A DNA stretch of 10,416 bases from Bifidobacterium breve (GCA_945870085.1 CAMBQX010000050.1:1-10416), one strand, 5' to 3'. Counted from the first letter of the stretch, positions 1-7,261 are shown. Numbers and translations: made by a program. Notes: a model not told the origin generated them from the letters alone.

Positions 1-1044
1 CTGCAGCAGTTCTTTGATGACCCAACAGTTGAAGAGTTGTGGATTAATGAACCGGGCCGAGTTTTCATCGCCCGCGAGGGTCGCAGTGAACTTACGACGG
101 TGGTTTTAACCGATAGTGATGTTCGTGATCTGGTCGAGCGCATGCTTCGGGCTTCTGGGCGGCGCCTTGACCTAAGTAATCCATTTGTTGATGCGATGTT
201 GCCAGACGGCAGTCGTTTACATGTTGTGATCCCTGATATCACCCGTGCCCACTGGGCAATAAACGTTAGGCGATTTGTCGTTGCGGCACGTCATGTGCAC
301 GACCTGGTGGCCAAGGGCACTTTAAACATGCAAGCCGCTGACTTCTTGGAAGCAGCAGTTATCAGTGGACTCAACATTTTGGTAGCCGGGGGCACGCAAG
401 CTGGTAAAACAACTTTCCTCAACGCACTTTTAGGTTGCGTACCAAGCAGCGAACGAATCGTATCCTGCGAAGAAGTATTCGAAATTAGATTATCGCACCC
501 GGATTGGGTGCCTATGCAGACTCGTGATGCCAGTCTCGAGGGTACCGGCGAGGTGCCGCTGCGGCGATTGGTACGCGAGGCGTTGCGTATGCGCCCCACC
601 AGGTTGGTCGTTGGCGAGGTTAGGCAAGCCGAGGCATTGGATCTACTTGTGGCGATGAACAGCGGTATGCCATCGATGGCAACCTTGCACGCAAACAGTG
701 GCCGCGAGGCGGTGACAAAGTTATGCACCCTGCCGCTATTGGCTGGTCAGAACATCTCCGGTGATTTCGTGGTGCCCACGGTTGCCGGTTGCGTTGACAT
801 CGTTGTTCACTTGGCAACAGACCATGAGGGGGCAAGGCGCGTCCGTGAAATTATCGCCCTACCTGGGCGGGTTGAAAATGGCGTTGTCGAAATAGCCGAC
901 ATCTTTGTCGATCGCGGTACCGGACTCGTGCGTGCCGGCGGCTTTCCGCCGCACCCTGAAAGATTTGCGCGGCGCGGATTCGATCTAGCCAAGTTACTCG
1001 AGTCGGCGGTCGATTTTACGGCTGCACGTGGGCGGGCCGCCTAA
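1..1044 (+). CDS. tadA: TadA/CpaF-family pilus assembly ATPase (5' partial)
   Basis: This is the cytoplasmic hexameric ATPase that powers assembly of Tad (Flp, type IVb) pili, a member of the VirB11/GspE secretion ATPase superfamily. The frame is open from base 1, and its first residues (FFDDPTVEELWINEPGRVFI) match the family's N-terminal region, so the true start lies upstream. A TTG at 37 is internal. Counting from base 1, the Walker A motif GGTQAGKT is at residues 130-137, a Walker B-like RLVVGEVR at 201-208 with Glu206, and the conserved TLHANS box with His230 follows. About 347 residues are visible and the catalytic core looks intact. The next genes are tadB and tadC, which separates it from conjugative VirB11 or type II GspE. 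It probably forms one operon with everything to 4395. Confidence 0.95.
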   Translation: MQQFFDDPTVEELWINEPGRVFIAREGRSELTTVVLTDSDVRDLVERMLRASGRRLDLSNPFVDAMLPDGSRLHVVIPDITRAHWAINVRRFVVAARHVHDLVAKGTLNMQAADFLEAAVISGLNILVAGGTQAGKTTFLNALLGCVPSSERIVSCEEVFEIRLSHPDWVPMQTRDASLEGTGEVPLRRLVREALRMRPTRLVVGEVRQAEALDLLVAMNSGMPSMATLHANSGREAVTKLCTLPLLAGQNISGDFVVPTVAGCVDIVVHLATDHEGARRVREIIALPGRVENGVVEIADIFVDRGTGLVRAGGFPPHPERFARRGFDLAKLLESAVDFTAARGRAA

Positions 1045-1057
1045 TGAGCATTTTCTA

Positions 1058-1915
1058 ATGGGCGCGGTCATTGGGCTATTAGTTGGCACCGGGGCGGTCT
1101 TGGTCATGCTGTCGTTCTCCGATCGAGATGACAAGAAACTGGCACGCTCTCGCAAGGTTGGAGCATTGGCAAGGTTGGTCGAGCGATCCGGGATCCCGCG
1201 GCTCACTTCGGCAAACCTAATCGGGGCTTGTTTCGCTGCTGCAATTCTTGCTGGTGCGGCAACCTTGATAGTTACCGCAGTTCCGATGGTCGCCTTGATG
1301 GCGGCTGCCGTCGCTGGGTATCTGCCGTTCCTGATGATTAAGCGGCAGGTGAGCGCACGGGCAAAAGCCCTGCGGGTGTCGTGGCCCGATGCTGTTGACA
1401 CGTTGGTGTCGGCGGTGCGAGCAGGTATGTCGCTCCCCGAGGCCCTGATAGATCTCGCCCGGCGTGGGCCAGAGCCACTTCGCCCTTCATTCGCCGCTTT
1501 CGCTGCGGAGCATCGAGCTACCGGCTCATTCGTTGCGGCGCTTAATGTGTTACAAGATCATCTCGCTGACCCGGTGGCTGACAGAGTGATTGCCTCACTT
1601 CGGATCGCCCGTGAAGTCGGCGGCACTGACTTGGGCACGGTTTTGCGGACCTTGAGCACGCTACTTCGAGAGGATGCGCGAACGCGCGGTGATATTGAAG
1701 CGCGCCAGAGCTGGACGGTTTCGGCAGCTCGGATGGCAGTCGCAGCCCCATGGATCACCTTGGCGATGTTATGCACGAGGCCGGAGGCGGTCACCGCTTA
1801 CAACTCTTTGAGTGGTGCCTTGGTGATCGTGCTAGCGGGTGTCCTCTCGATTGCCGCATACCGCGTAATGCTGGCAATAGGCCGGCTACCGATCGAACCT
1901 CGGATGATCACATGA
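1058..1915 (+). CDS. tadB: TadB-like pilus assembly inner-membrane platform protein
   Basis: This is one of two related membrane proteins that form the platform on which TadA drives pilin assembly. With the ATG at 1058 it has 285 residues. It starts directly with a hydrophobic segment (MGAVIGLLVGTGAVLVMLSF), has a second hydrophobic pair at about 40-85, and then a type II secretion F (T2SSF) domain at roughly 95-215 containing VSWPDAVDTLVSAVRAGMSL and IAREVGGTDLGTVLRTLSTL. Two more membrane segments close the protein. A GTG at 1028 would overlap tadA by 17 bases and add ten polar residues. I prefer 1058 because the protein then begins at the membrane segment, but neither start has a clear Shine-Dalgarno sequence. 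Its stop overlaps the tadC start in an ATGA. Confidence 0.88.
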   Translation: MGAVIGLLVGTGAVLVMLSFSDRDDKKLARSRKVGALARLVERSGIPRLTSANLIGACFAAAILAGAATLIVTAVPMVALMAAAVAGYLPFLMIKRQVSARAKALRVSWPDAVDTLVSAVRAGMSLPEALIDLARRGPEPLRPSFAAFAAEHRATGSFVAALNVLQDHLADPVADRVIASLRIAREVGGTDLGTVLRTLSTLLREDARTRGDIEARQSWTVSAARMAVAAPWITLAMLCTRPEAVTAYNSLSGALVIVLAGVLSIAAYRVMLAIGRLPIEPRMIT

Positions 1916-2805
1916 GTAGTAACTCAGTAGGTGCCATCATCGGGCTGCTTTTCGCCGGGGGATTGCTCTTGGTGGTTTCGCGGCTAGGGGCAACGCGCAA
2001 ATTGAAAATGGCTGAACGTATTGCTCCTTTCATTGGCCGCCGCGATGCCCGTCAAGACGATCAATCCTCGGTCGGCGCATTATTGGTGCTGTTTAAGCCG
2101 CGCATGTTCACCCGCAAGAGTGATTCAGCGCTTGCCATTCGGCTTGGTCGTGCTGGGCGAGGTGCTGAACTGGATCGTTATCGACTCGACCAGGTGCTCT
2201 TCTCGGCCATCGGGGTGATCGCCGGCGGCGTCGTGGGTTTGCTTTTGATTGCAAAAGGTGCGCCAGCGATTGGCGTGGTGTTACTGGCGGCAGTGGGCGC
2301 TGTGGCCGGAGTGCTTGGTGCGGATCGGCGCCTAGTTAAGCAAGGCAAGAATCGGCAGCGCCGAATCGGGCAGCAACTGCCGACGGTTGCTGAACTACTC
2401 GCATTCGCGGTGGCGGCGGGGGAGTCTCCCGTCGTTGCACTCGAAAGAGTCGCGCACACGACCACCGGAGACCTCTCCGATGAGATCCGGGTGGCTATCG
2501 CTGATCTACACGCCGGGTTCACTCTGGATCAAGCGTTGCGCGGCATCGCTGATCGCACTGGGAGTCAAGATGTCGAACGTTTTGTCGACGGGCTGATTGT
2601 TTCTTTGGAACGTGGCACCCCACTAGCTGAAGTACTTCGTGCCCAAGCGGCTGATGCGCGCGCGGCGGACCGCAGGGCTCTCATGGAGATCGCTGGCCGC
2701 AAAGACGTCGCGATGTTGATCCCTGTCGTCTTCTTCATCTTGCCGACTGTCGTCTTGATCGCGCTATTTCCGGGCATCCGAAGCCTGCAGCTGGTGGTGC
2801 CATAA
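1912..2805 (+). CDS. tadC: TadC-like pilus assembly inner-membrane platform protein
   Basis: This is the second platform protein of the Tad pilus machine, thought to pair with TadB in the membrane. The frame is open further upstream, but the ATG at 1912 sits in an ATGA overlap with the tadB stop and gives a sensible 297-residue protein beginning MSSNSVGAIIGLLFAGGLLL, so I take this start. It has an N-terminal membrane segment, a cytoplasmic stretch, a hydrophobic pair near 97-140, a T2SSF domain at about 155-275 (GQQLPTVAELLAFAVAAGES and FVDGLIVSLERGTPLAEVLR) and a C-terminal membrane segment, LIPVVFFILPTVVLIALFPG. The order tadA-tadB-tadC is the usual one. The spacing to the pilin gene downstream (52 bases) is the widest in the operon. 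Confidence 0.9.
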   Translation: MSSNSVGAIIGLLFAGGLLLVVSRLGATRKLKMAERIAPFIGRRDARQDDQSSVGALLVLFKPRMFTRKSDSALAIRLGRAGRGAELDRYRLDQVLFSAIGVIAGGVVGLLLIAKGAPAIGVVLLAAVGAVAGVLGADRRLVKQGKNRQRRIGQQLPTVAELLAFAVAAGESPVVALERVAHTTTGDLSDEIRVAIADLHAGFTLDQALRGIADRTGSQDVERFVDGLIVSLERGTPLAEVLRAQAADARAADRRALMEIAGRKDVAMLIPVVFFILPTVVLIALFPGIRSLQLVVP

Positions 2806-2845
2806 AGGAGTTTCCAAAGTAAGTGCCAATTCACCAAAAAGTAAA

Positions 2846-2851
2846 AAGGAG
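2846..2851 (+). promoter_or_regulatory. Strong Shine-Dalgarno of the Flp-like pilin
   Basis: AAGGAG stands 6 bases before the ATG at 2858 in an A-rich, probably unstructured stretch. It is the best ribosome binding site in the Tad operon and suits a major structural subunit made in excess. A second AAAGGAG immediately follows the tadC stop (2804-2810), but no good reading frame follows it. Confidence 0.75.
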
Positions 2852-2857
2852 TAGGAA

Positions 2858-3052
2858 ATGTTTATCGCTATCCGTATATACAACGAACTCTTAGCGCGGC
2901 TTCAAACAATCACTGATGAGCGTGGCGATGTGCCAGGTTGGGTGCTTGTATCGGTTATGACCGCCGGTTTAGTGACCGCAATCTGGCTTGTCGCCGATGA
3001 CCAATTGACTTCGGTCCTGAATCGTTCACTGTCATCCATATCTACCCCGTGA
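2858..3052 (+). CDS. Flp-like small pilin of the Tad locus
   Basis: This 64-residue protein sits where the major pilin lies in actinobacterial Tad loci, between tadC and the TadE-like genes. It has a charged 23-residue leader ending DERG, then a single hydrophobic helix (VPGWVLVSVMTAGLVTAIWL, 25-44) and a short polar tail, which is the plan of a type IVb prepilin. The likely prepilin peptidase cut is after Gly23. The usual Glu at mature position +5 is replaced by Trp28, and the following Tyr/Phe of Flp pilins is Val. The short length, strong ribosome binding site and position support a structural pilin, possibly a divergent one. The assignment rests on context and architecture, since the cleavage motif is not canonical. 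Confidence 0.75.
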   Translation: MFIAIRIYNELLARLQTITDERGDVPGWVLVSVMTAGLVTAIWLVADDQLTSVLNRSLSSISTP

Positions 3053-3062
3053 TTGTTTGATC

Positions 3063-3491
3063 ATGCGAGCTGATTTCCGGGAGCACCGCCTGCATTTCCA
3101 AAGGTTAAAGGCTCGACTGCGACATGATCAAGGGGGCAATGCGACGGTCGAGTTTGCCCTTGTTGCACCCATCTTGCTTGCGGTCGCACTTGCTGTTTTA
3201 CAACTTGCGCTCGCATTGCATGTGCGGGCAACGTTGACCTCGGCTGCGGCCGAGGGAGCAAGAGCGGCGGCTTTGGCCGGGTCCGATCTGGCGGCCGGTG
3301 AGCGTCGGGCAAGGGCGATTTTGCAGGAGAACATTGCAGCGGGTGTAGTGCAAGACATCACGGTGCAGCGCGAGTGGCACGGGGGAGCACTCGTTATCTC
3401 AGTTGAAATCGAGGCCGCACTGCCGCTGGTTGGGCTATATGGGCTAACGCAGATGTCCGTGATCGGCCACGCACTTCAGGAGCACGCGTGA
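3063..3491 (+). CDS. TadE-like pseudopilin
   Basis: This is a minor pilin-like protein of the Tad machine, expected to be cut by the prepilin peptidase and to take part in pilus assembly or surface display. From the ATG at 3063 it has 142 residues. A basic leader of 25 residues ends DQGG, followed by NATVEFALVAPILLAVALAV, so the cut would be after Gly25 with Glu30 at +5 and Phe31 at +6, the canonical TadE arrangement. After the membrane helix comes an Ala-rich helical part (TSAAAEGARAAALAG) typical of TadE-like domains, and a small C-terminal domain. A TTG at 3057 would add two residues. No clear Shine-Dalgarno is seen, and the start lies 10 bases after the pilin stop, so coupled translation is likely. 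Confidence 0.88.
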   Translation: MRADFREHRLHFQRLKARLRHDQGGNATVEFALVAPILLAVALAVLQLALALHVRATLTSAAAEGARAAALAGSDLAAGERRARAILQENIAAGVVQDITVQREWHGGALVISVEIEAALPLVGLYGLTQMSVIGHALQEHA

Positions 3492-3943
3492 GCGCCATCC
3501 GCGAGCGTCTTCGAAACTTACGGTCGGCCGATGATGGCAATGCGGTGATCGAGTTTCTTATCATCGGGGTTCTGGTATTGATTCCAATGGCCTATTTGGT
3601 GTTATGCGTTATGCGTGTTCAGGCTGCGACATTTGCTTCCACCCAGGCCGTGCGCGAGGCTGGACGAGCCTTCAATTCGGCTGATTCAGTCAGGCAGGGT
3701 CAAGTATCTGCGCGCATGGCCGCCAGATTAGCTTTTTCGGACCAAGGTTTTGAATTTCCGGATTCGGCCCTTCGCATTAGTTGCCCGGCATCACCATGTT
3801 TAGCTGCGGGCAGTGTGGCTGAAATATCACTGAATTGGCAGGTGCTCTTACCGTGGATTCCGGCCGGTCTAACAAGTGCTGTCTCAGTCCCGATCGAGGT
3901 GCATCATCTTGCCCCCGTAGACGATTATCGAGTTACCGAGTGA
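3488..3943 (+). CDS. Second TadE/TadF-like pseudopilin
   Basis: This 151-residue protein starts at the GTG at 3488, which overlaps the stop of the previous gene by 4 bases (GTGA). A 17-residue leader rich in Arg ends ADDG and is followed by NAVIEFLIIGVLVLIPMAYL, giving a canonical prepilin cut after Gly17 with Glu22 at +5. The rest is presumably extracytoplasmic and contains a CPASPC pair (Cys99 and Cys104) that could form a disulfide. It is shorter on the hydrophobic helix side than the preceding paralog and differs in its C-terminal domain, so the two are probably not interchangeable. It belongs to the Tad operon; the exact role of each TadE/F-like subunit in actinobacteria is not settled by sequence. 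Confidence 0.87.
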   Translation: MSAIRERLRNLRSADDGNAVIEFLIIGVLVLIPMAYLVLCVMRVQAATFASTQAVREAGRAFNSADSVRQGQVSARMAARLAFSDQGFEFPDSALRISCPASPCLAAGSVAEISLNWQVLLPWIPAGLTSAVSVPIEVHHLAPVDDYRVTE

Positions 3944-4395
3944 GATTCAAAAATCGAGTGACGAAGTGCGGCGATGACCGCGGCAGTGTGCTGCTGCTTG
4001 GTGTCGGATTTGTCATCGTGTGCCTACTTGCTATTGCAGTGGTCACCGATGTGTCGGCAGCTTTTTTGCAGCGCCGTAGTCTGATGTCACTTGCCGATGC
4101 CGCGGCCATTGCTGGAGCCCAGGCCATAGACCAAGGGGCGTATTACGCCAATGGGGCTAGTGTCGGAACTCGACTCAATCCAGGATTAGTGCGCTCGGCA
4201 GCAGCAGCCTATTTGACGCGCACTAATGCCGCATCGAGCATCCCCGGTCTGCATATCGAAAGGATCAGCTCCGACGGCGTGCACGTCCTTGTTGCCCTGA
4301 GTGCCCCCTTGCGGTTGCCGTTCTTTGGGCCTGTTCACCAAGAGTTAGCTCACGTCGAGGCATCGGCCCGACTGGATTACCGCCCCAGCCCCTGA
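3940..4395 (+). CDS. TadG-like (TadE/G-related) pilus locus protein
   Basis: This is the last gene of the Tad operon, 151 residues from the GTG at 3940, which overlaps the previous stop as GTGA. The frame is open further upstream, but the overlap and the protein plan decide for this start. A short basic leader ends DDRG, followed by a hydrophobic helix at about 17-38 and then the conserved stretch DVSAAFLQRRSLMSLADAAA that marks the small actinobacterial TadG-like family. The glutamate at +5 after Gly15 is absent (Leu20), as is usual for this group, so cleavage is doubtful and the helix may stay as an anchor. The remaining part is probably outside the membrane. It is far shorter than proteobacterial TadG, which carries a von Willebrand A domain; none is present here. 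Confidence 0.82.
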   Translation: MRFKNRVTKCGDDRGSVLLLGVGFVIVCLLAIAVVTDVSAAFLQRRSLMSLADAAAIAGAQAIDQGAYYANGASVGTRLNPGLVRSAAAAYLTRTNAASSIPGLHIERISSDGVHVLVALSAPLRLPFFGPVHQELAHVEASARLDYRPSP

Positions 4396-4415
4396 TCGGG
4401 CAGGCACCGTGACCG

Positions 4416-4421
4416 TAGGGT
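4416..4421 (+). promoter_or_regulatory. Candidate -10 box for leaderless prfB transcription
   Basis: TAGGGT fits the TANNNT consensus and ends 8 bases before the GTG at 4430, so RNA could begin at or next to the start codon. The same layout is seen before ftsE and the M23 peptidase. No convincing -35 box is visible. Confidence 0.45.
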
Positions 4422-4429
4422 GGTGGTCT

Positions 4430-5536
4430 GTGACCCCCTTAGAAGCCCAAGAGCGCATGGCTTCCTTGGCAACCACGCTCTCGAGCATTGAAACGGTGTT
4501 GAACTTGCCAGCGATGCGCGAGGCGATCGTGGATTTAGAGGCCCAGGCGTCGGCCCCTGACCTTTGGGATGACCAAGATCGGGCCCAGCAGGTCACTTCG
4601 CGGCTTTCATTCGTGCAGGGTGAAGTCCGGCGGGTTGAAAACCTCCGCCGGCGCTTTGATGACCTGCCGATCCTTTATGAACTTGCTGACGATGAGGGTG
4701 ATGCTGGTGCCCTCGCCGACGCAGATAAGGAACTTGAGTCGATGCAGGCAGCCATCGATGAACTTGAGGTCCGCACCCTTTTATCCGGTGAGTACGACTC
4801 GCGCGAGGCGCTGATCACTATCCGAGCCGAGGCCGGTGGCGTTGATGCCGCCGACTGGGCCGAAATGCTGCTGCGGATGTATTCGCGATATTGCGAGCGG
4901 CATAACTGGTCACTTGAAGTTTATGAGACTTCCTACGCCGAAGAAGCCGGCATTAAGTCGGCCACGTTTGCGGTGAAGGCGCCCTACGCTTATGGCACCC
5001 TTTCGGTCGAGCAGGGCACTCATCGCTTGGTGCGTATCTCGCCATTTGATAATCAAGGGCGCCGCCAAACCTCATTTGCGGGCGTTGAAGTAATCCCGGT
5101 GATAGCGCAAGCCGAGAGTATTGACATCCCAGAGGATGATTTGCGAGTCGATGTTTATCGGTCGAGTGGTCCGGGTGGCCAAGGTGTTAACACCACCGAC
5201 TCTGCGGTGCGCCTCACACATATTCCAACCGGTGTAGTGGTGTCGTGCCAAAATGAACGTTCACAATTACAAAACCGCGCCACTGCGATGGCAGTACTAC
5301 AGGCGAAATTACTCGAGCGCCGCCGGCAAGAAGATAGAGCCAAAATGGATGCGCTCAAGGGTGATTCGACCGGGTCGTGGGGCAATCAGATGCGCTCGTA
5401 TGTGCTTCACCCTTATCAAATGGTTAAAGACCTTCGCACCGAGGAGGAAACCGGCAATACGGCCGCGGTTCTCGATGGCGAGATAGATGCCTTTATTGAG
5501 GCCGGAATCCGGTGGCGCAAGCAGCAGTCCGCCTGA
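4430..5536 (+). CDS. prfB: Peptide chain release factor 2
   Basis: RF2 ends translation at UGA and UAA codons by triggering hydrolysis of peptidyl-tRNA in the ribosome. From the GTG at 4430 the protein has 368 residues, close to E. coli RF2. The stop-codon recognition motif SPF is at residues 204-206 and the catalytic GGQ at 249-251 (SSGPGGQGVNTTDSAVR), both at about the expected positions. SPF rather than PxT distinguishes it from RF1. The N-terminal coiled domain includes PDLWDDQDRAQQVTSRLS. A GTG at 4409 in the same frame would add seven residues that do not look conserved; 4430 also fits the leaderless promoter. The frame runs through with no internal UGA, so the autoregulatory +1 frameshift of many bacterial prfB genes is absent. 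It lies upstream of ftsE in the common actinobacterial order. Confidence 0.97.
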   Translation: MTPLEAQERMASLATTLSSIETVLNLPAMREAIVDLEAQASAPDLWDDQDRAQQVTSRLSFVQGEVRRVENLRRRFDDLPILYELADDEGDAGALADADKELESMQAAIDELEVRTLLSGEYDSREALITIRAEAGGVDAADWAEMLLRMYSRYCERHNWSLEVYETSYAEEAGIKSATFAVKAPYAYGTLSVEQGTHRLVRISPFDNQGRRQTSFAGVEVIPVIAQAESIDIPEDDLRVDVYRSSGPGGQGVNTTDSAVRLTHIPTGVVVSCQNERSQLQNRATAMAVLQAKLLERRRQEDRAKMDALKGDSTGSWGNQMRSYVLHPYQMVKDLRTEEETGNTAAVLDGEIDAFIEAGIRWRKQQSA

Positions 5537-5553
5537 TTTGGGGCACCTTCGCA

Positions 5554-5559
5554 TAGACT
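5554..5559 (+). promoter_or_regulatory. Candidate -10 box for leaderless ftsE transcription
   Basis: TAGACT matches TANNNT and is followed by 6 bases and then the GTG of ftsE at 5566. No Shine-Dalgarno sequence precedes that GTG. Both facts suit a transcript that starts at the start codon. No -35 box at normal spacing is evident. Confidence 0.6.
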
Positions 5560-5565
5560 GCGTAC

Positions 5566-6255
5566 GTGATCCTGTTCGACGGAGTTACCAAGCTCTACGC
5601 AAATCAAGAGCGCCCTGCCTTGGACGAGGTTTCCCTTGAGATCGAAAAGGGTGAGTTCGTTTTCCTGGTTGGCCCATCGGGCTCAGGTAAGTCCACCTTC
5701 TTGCGTTTAGTGCTGCGTGAGGAGCGCCCGACTAAAGGCCAGGTTTGGGTTGCGGGCAAAGAGTTGAATCGACTTTCAAATTGGAAGATCCCAGCGTTAC
5801 GACGACAGATTGGCACAGTGTTTCAGGATTTCCGGTTGCTTCCGAATAAGACCGTTGCCGAAAATGTCGCCTTCGCACTTGAGGTTATTGGTAAGCCGGC
5901 GTCTCATATTCGCAAGGTGGTGCCCGAAGTTCTCGAGGTCGTTGGCCTCGAAGGCAAAGAGGAGCGCCGTCCCGATGAACTATCAGGTGGCGAGCAGCAG
6001 CGCGTTGCAATTGCAAGGGCTTTCGTTAACCGGCCAATCTTGCTCATCGCCGATGAACCGACCGGAAACCTTGACCCAGGCACCTCGGTGGGCATCATGA
6101 AGCTGCTGGATCGTATTAATCAACTGGGCACGACCGTGGTGATGTCAACCCATGATCAGGCAATTGTTGATCAGATGCGCAGGCGGGTAATTGAGCTCGA
6201 GGGTGGGCATGTCGTTCGCGATCAGTCACGCGGTGTTTACGGGTATGCCCGGTAG
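5566..6255 (+). CDS. ftsE: Cell division ATP-binding protein FtsE
   Basis: FtsE is the cytoplasmic ATPase of the FtsEX complex, an ABC transporter-like machine that does not transport but passes ATP-driven movements to cell wall hydrolases at the division site. The 229-residue protein has all ABC ATPase motifs: Walker A GPSGSGKST (36-44), a Q-loop in VFQDFRLLPNKTVAENVAF, signature LSGGEQQR from 139, Walker B LLIADEP with Asp163 and Glu164, and the switch His196 in STHDQ. The family-typical phrase FQDFRLL points to FtsE rather than LolD or MacB, and ftsX follows after 38 bases. The GTG at 5566 gives the standard N-terminus (MILFDGVTKLY) and fits the leaderless promoter. Confidence 0.97.
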   Translation: MILFDGVTKLYANQERPALDEVSLEIEKGEFVFLVGPSGSGKSTFLRLVLREERPTKGQVWVAGKELNRLSNWKIPALRRQIGTVFQDFRLLPNKTVAENVAFALEVIGKPASHIRKVVPEVLEVVGLEGKEERRPDELSGGEQQRVAIARAFVNRPILLIADEPTGNLDPGTSVGIMKLLDRINQLGTTVVMSTHDQAIVDQMRRRVIELEGGHVVRDQSRGVYGYAR

Positions 6256-6279
6256 TTAGTTATTAACCTGACAAGAGAT

Positions 6280-6286
6280 AAGGAGG
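6280..6286 (+). promoter_or_regulatory. Consensus Shine-Dalgarno of ftsX
   Basis: AAGGAGG, 7 bases before the ATG at 6294, is a full consensus site. It fixes the ftsX start and contrasts with ftsE just upstream, which has none. ftsX is thus probably translated internally from the ftsEX message. Confidence 0.8.
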
Positions 6287-6293
6287 AATCAGC

Positions 6294-7202
6294 ATGCGCG
6301 CAAACTTTGTGGCAAGTGAAGTAAGTAGCGGCATTCGTCGTAACCTGACCATGACAATGGCCGTTGTCATCACCGTTGCTGTTTCACTCGGTCTCTTTGG
6401 CGCCAGCATGCTGGTGCGAGCGCAGGTTTCAACAATGAAGGATTTCTGGTACGACAAAGTTGAGGTATCAATCTTCCTTTGCGGTAAAGGTAGCGATACC
6501 CCTTCATGCGCCGGTGGGCCTGTTACTAAAGCCCAGCGCGACCAGATAAAAGCCGACCTCGAATTTCTGAAGCCTCTTGTTGACAGTGTCTACTACGAGT
6601 CACAAGCCGAAGCATTTGCGCGGTTCCAAGAACAGTTCAAGAATTCACCGATTGTCGACAACGTCAAACCAACAGCGCTTCCTGAGTCCTTCCGCGTGAA
6701 GCTTTCTGACCCGACTAAGTACGACGTTGTGGCGTCAGCATTTTCCGGTCGGCCCGGCATCGAGCAGGTCAATGATCAACGCAAAATCCTCGATAAGTTC
6801 TTCCGCTTACTCGGGGGCCTGCAACTTATTGCACTTTTGATTGCGTTGTCAATGCTTGTGGTAACGGTGCTACTGATCGTAAATACCATGCGAGTAGCCG
6901 CCTTTAGTCGGCGCCGGGAGACCAGCATCATGCGATTGGTCGGCGCCTCGAACTTCTATATCCAACTGCCATTTTTATTAGAGGCTGCGGTAGCGGCGGG
7001 CATCGGGGCGATCTTGGCCGTGGTTGGCCTGGTGTTCGTCAAAATCATTGTTATTGATCAGGTACTGGCTCCGTCCTTCCAATTCACGGCCTTCGTCGGC
7101 TGGGATGCGGTGCTGGCGATCGCTCCGCTCATGATTTTGGTGGGAGTAGGGCTTGCCGCGATCGCGGCTTTCTTCACCCTTCGTAAGTATTTGCGGGTCT
7201 AA
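6294..7202 (+). CDS. ftsX: Cell division membrane protein FtsX
   Basis: FtsX is the membrane half of FtsEX; its large extracellular loop binds and activates peptidoglycan hydrolases or their activators. The 302-residue protein shows the FtsX plan: a cytoplasmic N-terminus (MRANFVASEVSSGIRRNLTM), one membrane segment at about 22-42, an extracellular domain to about 165, then three more membrane segments (SMLVVTVLLIVNTMRVAAF, the one starting FLLEAAVAAGIGAILAVVG, and LMILVGVGLAAIAAFF). The conserved RRRETSIMRLVGAS loop between segments 2 and 3 is the FtsE coupling region. The loop start KVEVSIFLC is typical of actinobacterial FtsX. Cys63 and Cys72 in that region could form a disulfide hairpin. 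The downstream secreted M23 peptidase is a plausible client. The gene ends in a hairpin that includes the stop codon. Confidence 0.97.
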   Translation: MRANFVASEVSSGIRRNLTMTMAVVITVAVSLGLFGASMLVRAQVSTMKDFWYDKVEVSIFLCGKGSDTPSCAGGPVTKAQRDQIKADLEFLKPLVDSVYYESQAEAFARFQEQFKNSPIVDNVKPTALPESFRVKLSDPTKYDVVASAFSGRPGIEQVNDQRKILDKFFRLLGGLQLIALLIALSMLVVTVLLIVNTMRVAAFSRRRETSIMRLVGASNFYIQLPFLLEAAVAAGIGAILAVVGLVFVKIIVIDQVLAPSFQFTAFVGWDAVLAIAPLMILVGVGLAAIAAFFTLRKYLRV

Positions 7203-7233
7203 GTGCCCGCAACCCCGTGTTACGCGTGGGGTT
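7191..7233 (+). terminator. Overlapping hairpins at the end of ftsX, possible attenuator or weak terminator
   Basis: Two inverted repeats share bases. The first is a perfect 7-bp stem, TTGCGGG (7191-7197) with CCCGCAA (7206-7212), whose loop holds the ftsX stop. The second is a 9-bp stem with two G-U pairs, AACCCCGTG (7211-7219) with CGTGGGGTT (7225-7233). They overlap at 7211-7212, so full formation of both is not possible. No T-run follows, so a standard intrinsic terminator is doubtful. Confidence 0.4.
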
Positions 7234-7249
7234 AATGTGACATAACGGC

Positions 7250-7255
7250 TATTCT
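7250..7255 (+). promoter_or_regulatory. Candidate -10 box for leaderless M23 peptidase transcription
   Basis: TATTCT matches TANNNT and is followed by 6 bases and the GTG at 7262, the same spacing as at ftsE. There is no Shine-Dalgarno sequence. This suggests the peptidase has its own promoter after the ftsEX hairpins. Confidence 0.6.
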
Positions 7256-7261
7256 GGGTGG

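Noticed and set aside
1..1044. Conjugation (VirB11) or type II secretion ATPase
   Set aside because: The following TadB, TadC, pilin-like and TadE-like genes and the sequence around the Walker motifs place it in the TadA/CpaF group.
1028..1057. GTG at 1028 as the tadB start
   Set aside because: It would add ten polar residues ahead of the first membrane segment and lacks a ribosome binding site; it remains possible but is less likely than ATG 1058.
2178..2522. Long open frame on the - strand inside tadC
   Set aside because: It lies opposite a well-supported gene, its translation is Ser/Ala/Thr/Pro-rich with no domain, and such frames are common opposite coding sequence of this composition.
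2823..2894. Short frame from GTG 2823 after the AAAGGAG that follows tadC (23 codons)
   Set aside because: Its product is not recognisable, it runs into the pilin gene in another frame, and the spacing and position fit a leader sequence better than a gene.
4388..4401. GCCC / GGGC hairpin at the end of the TadG-like gene as operon terminator
   Set aside because: Only 4 bp with no T-run, and it overlaps the coding end; too weak to call.
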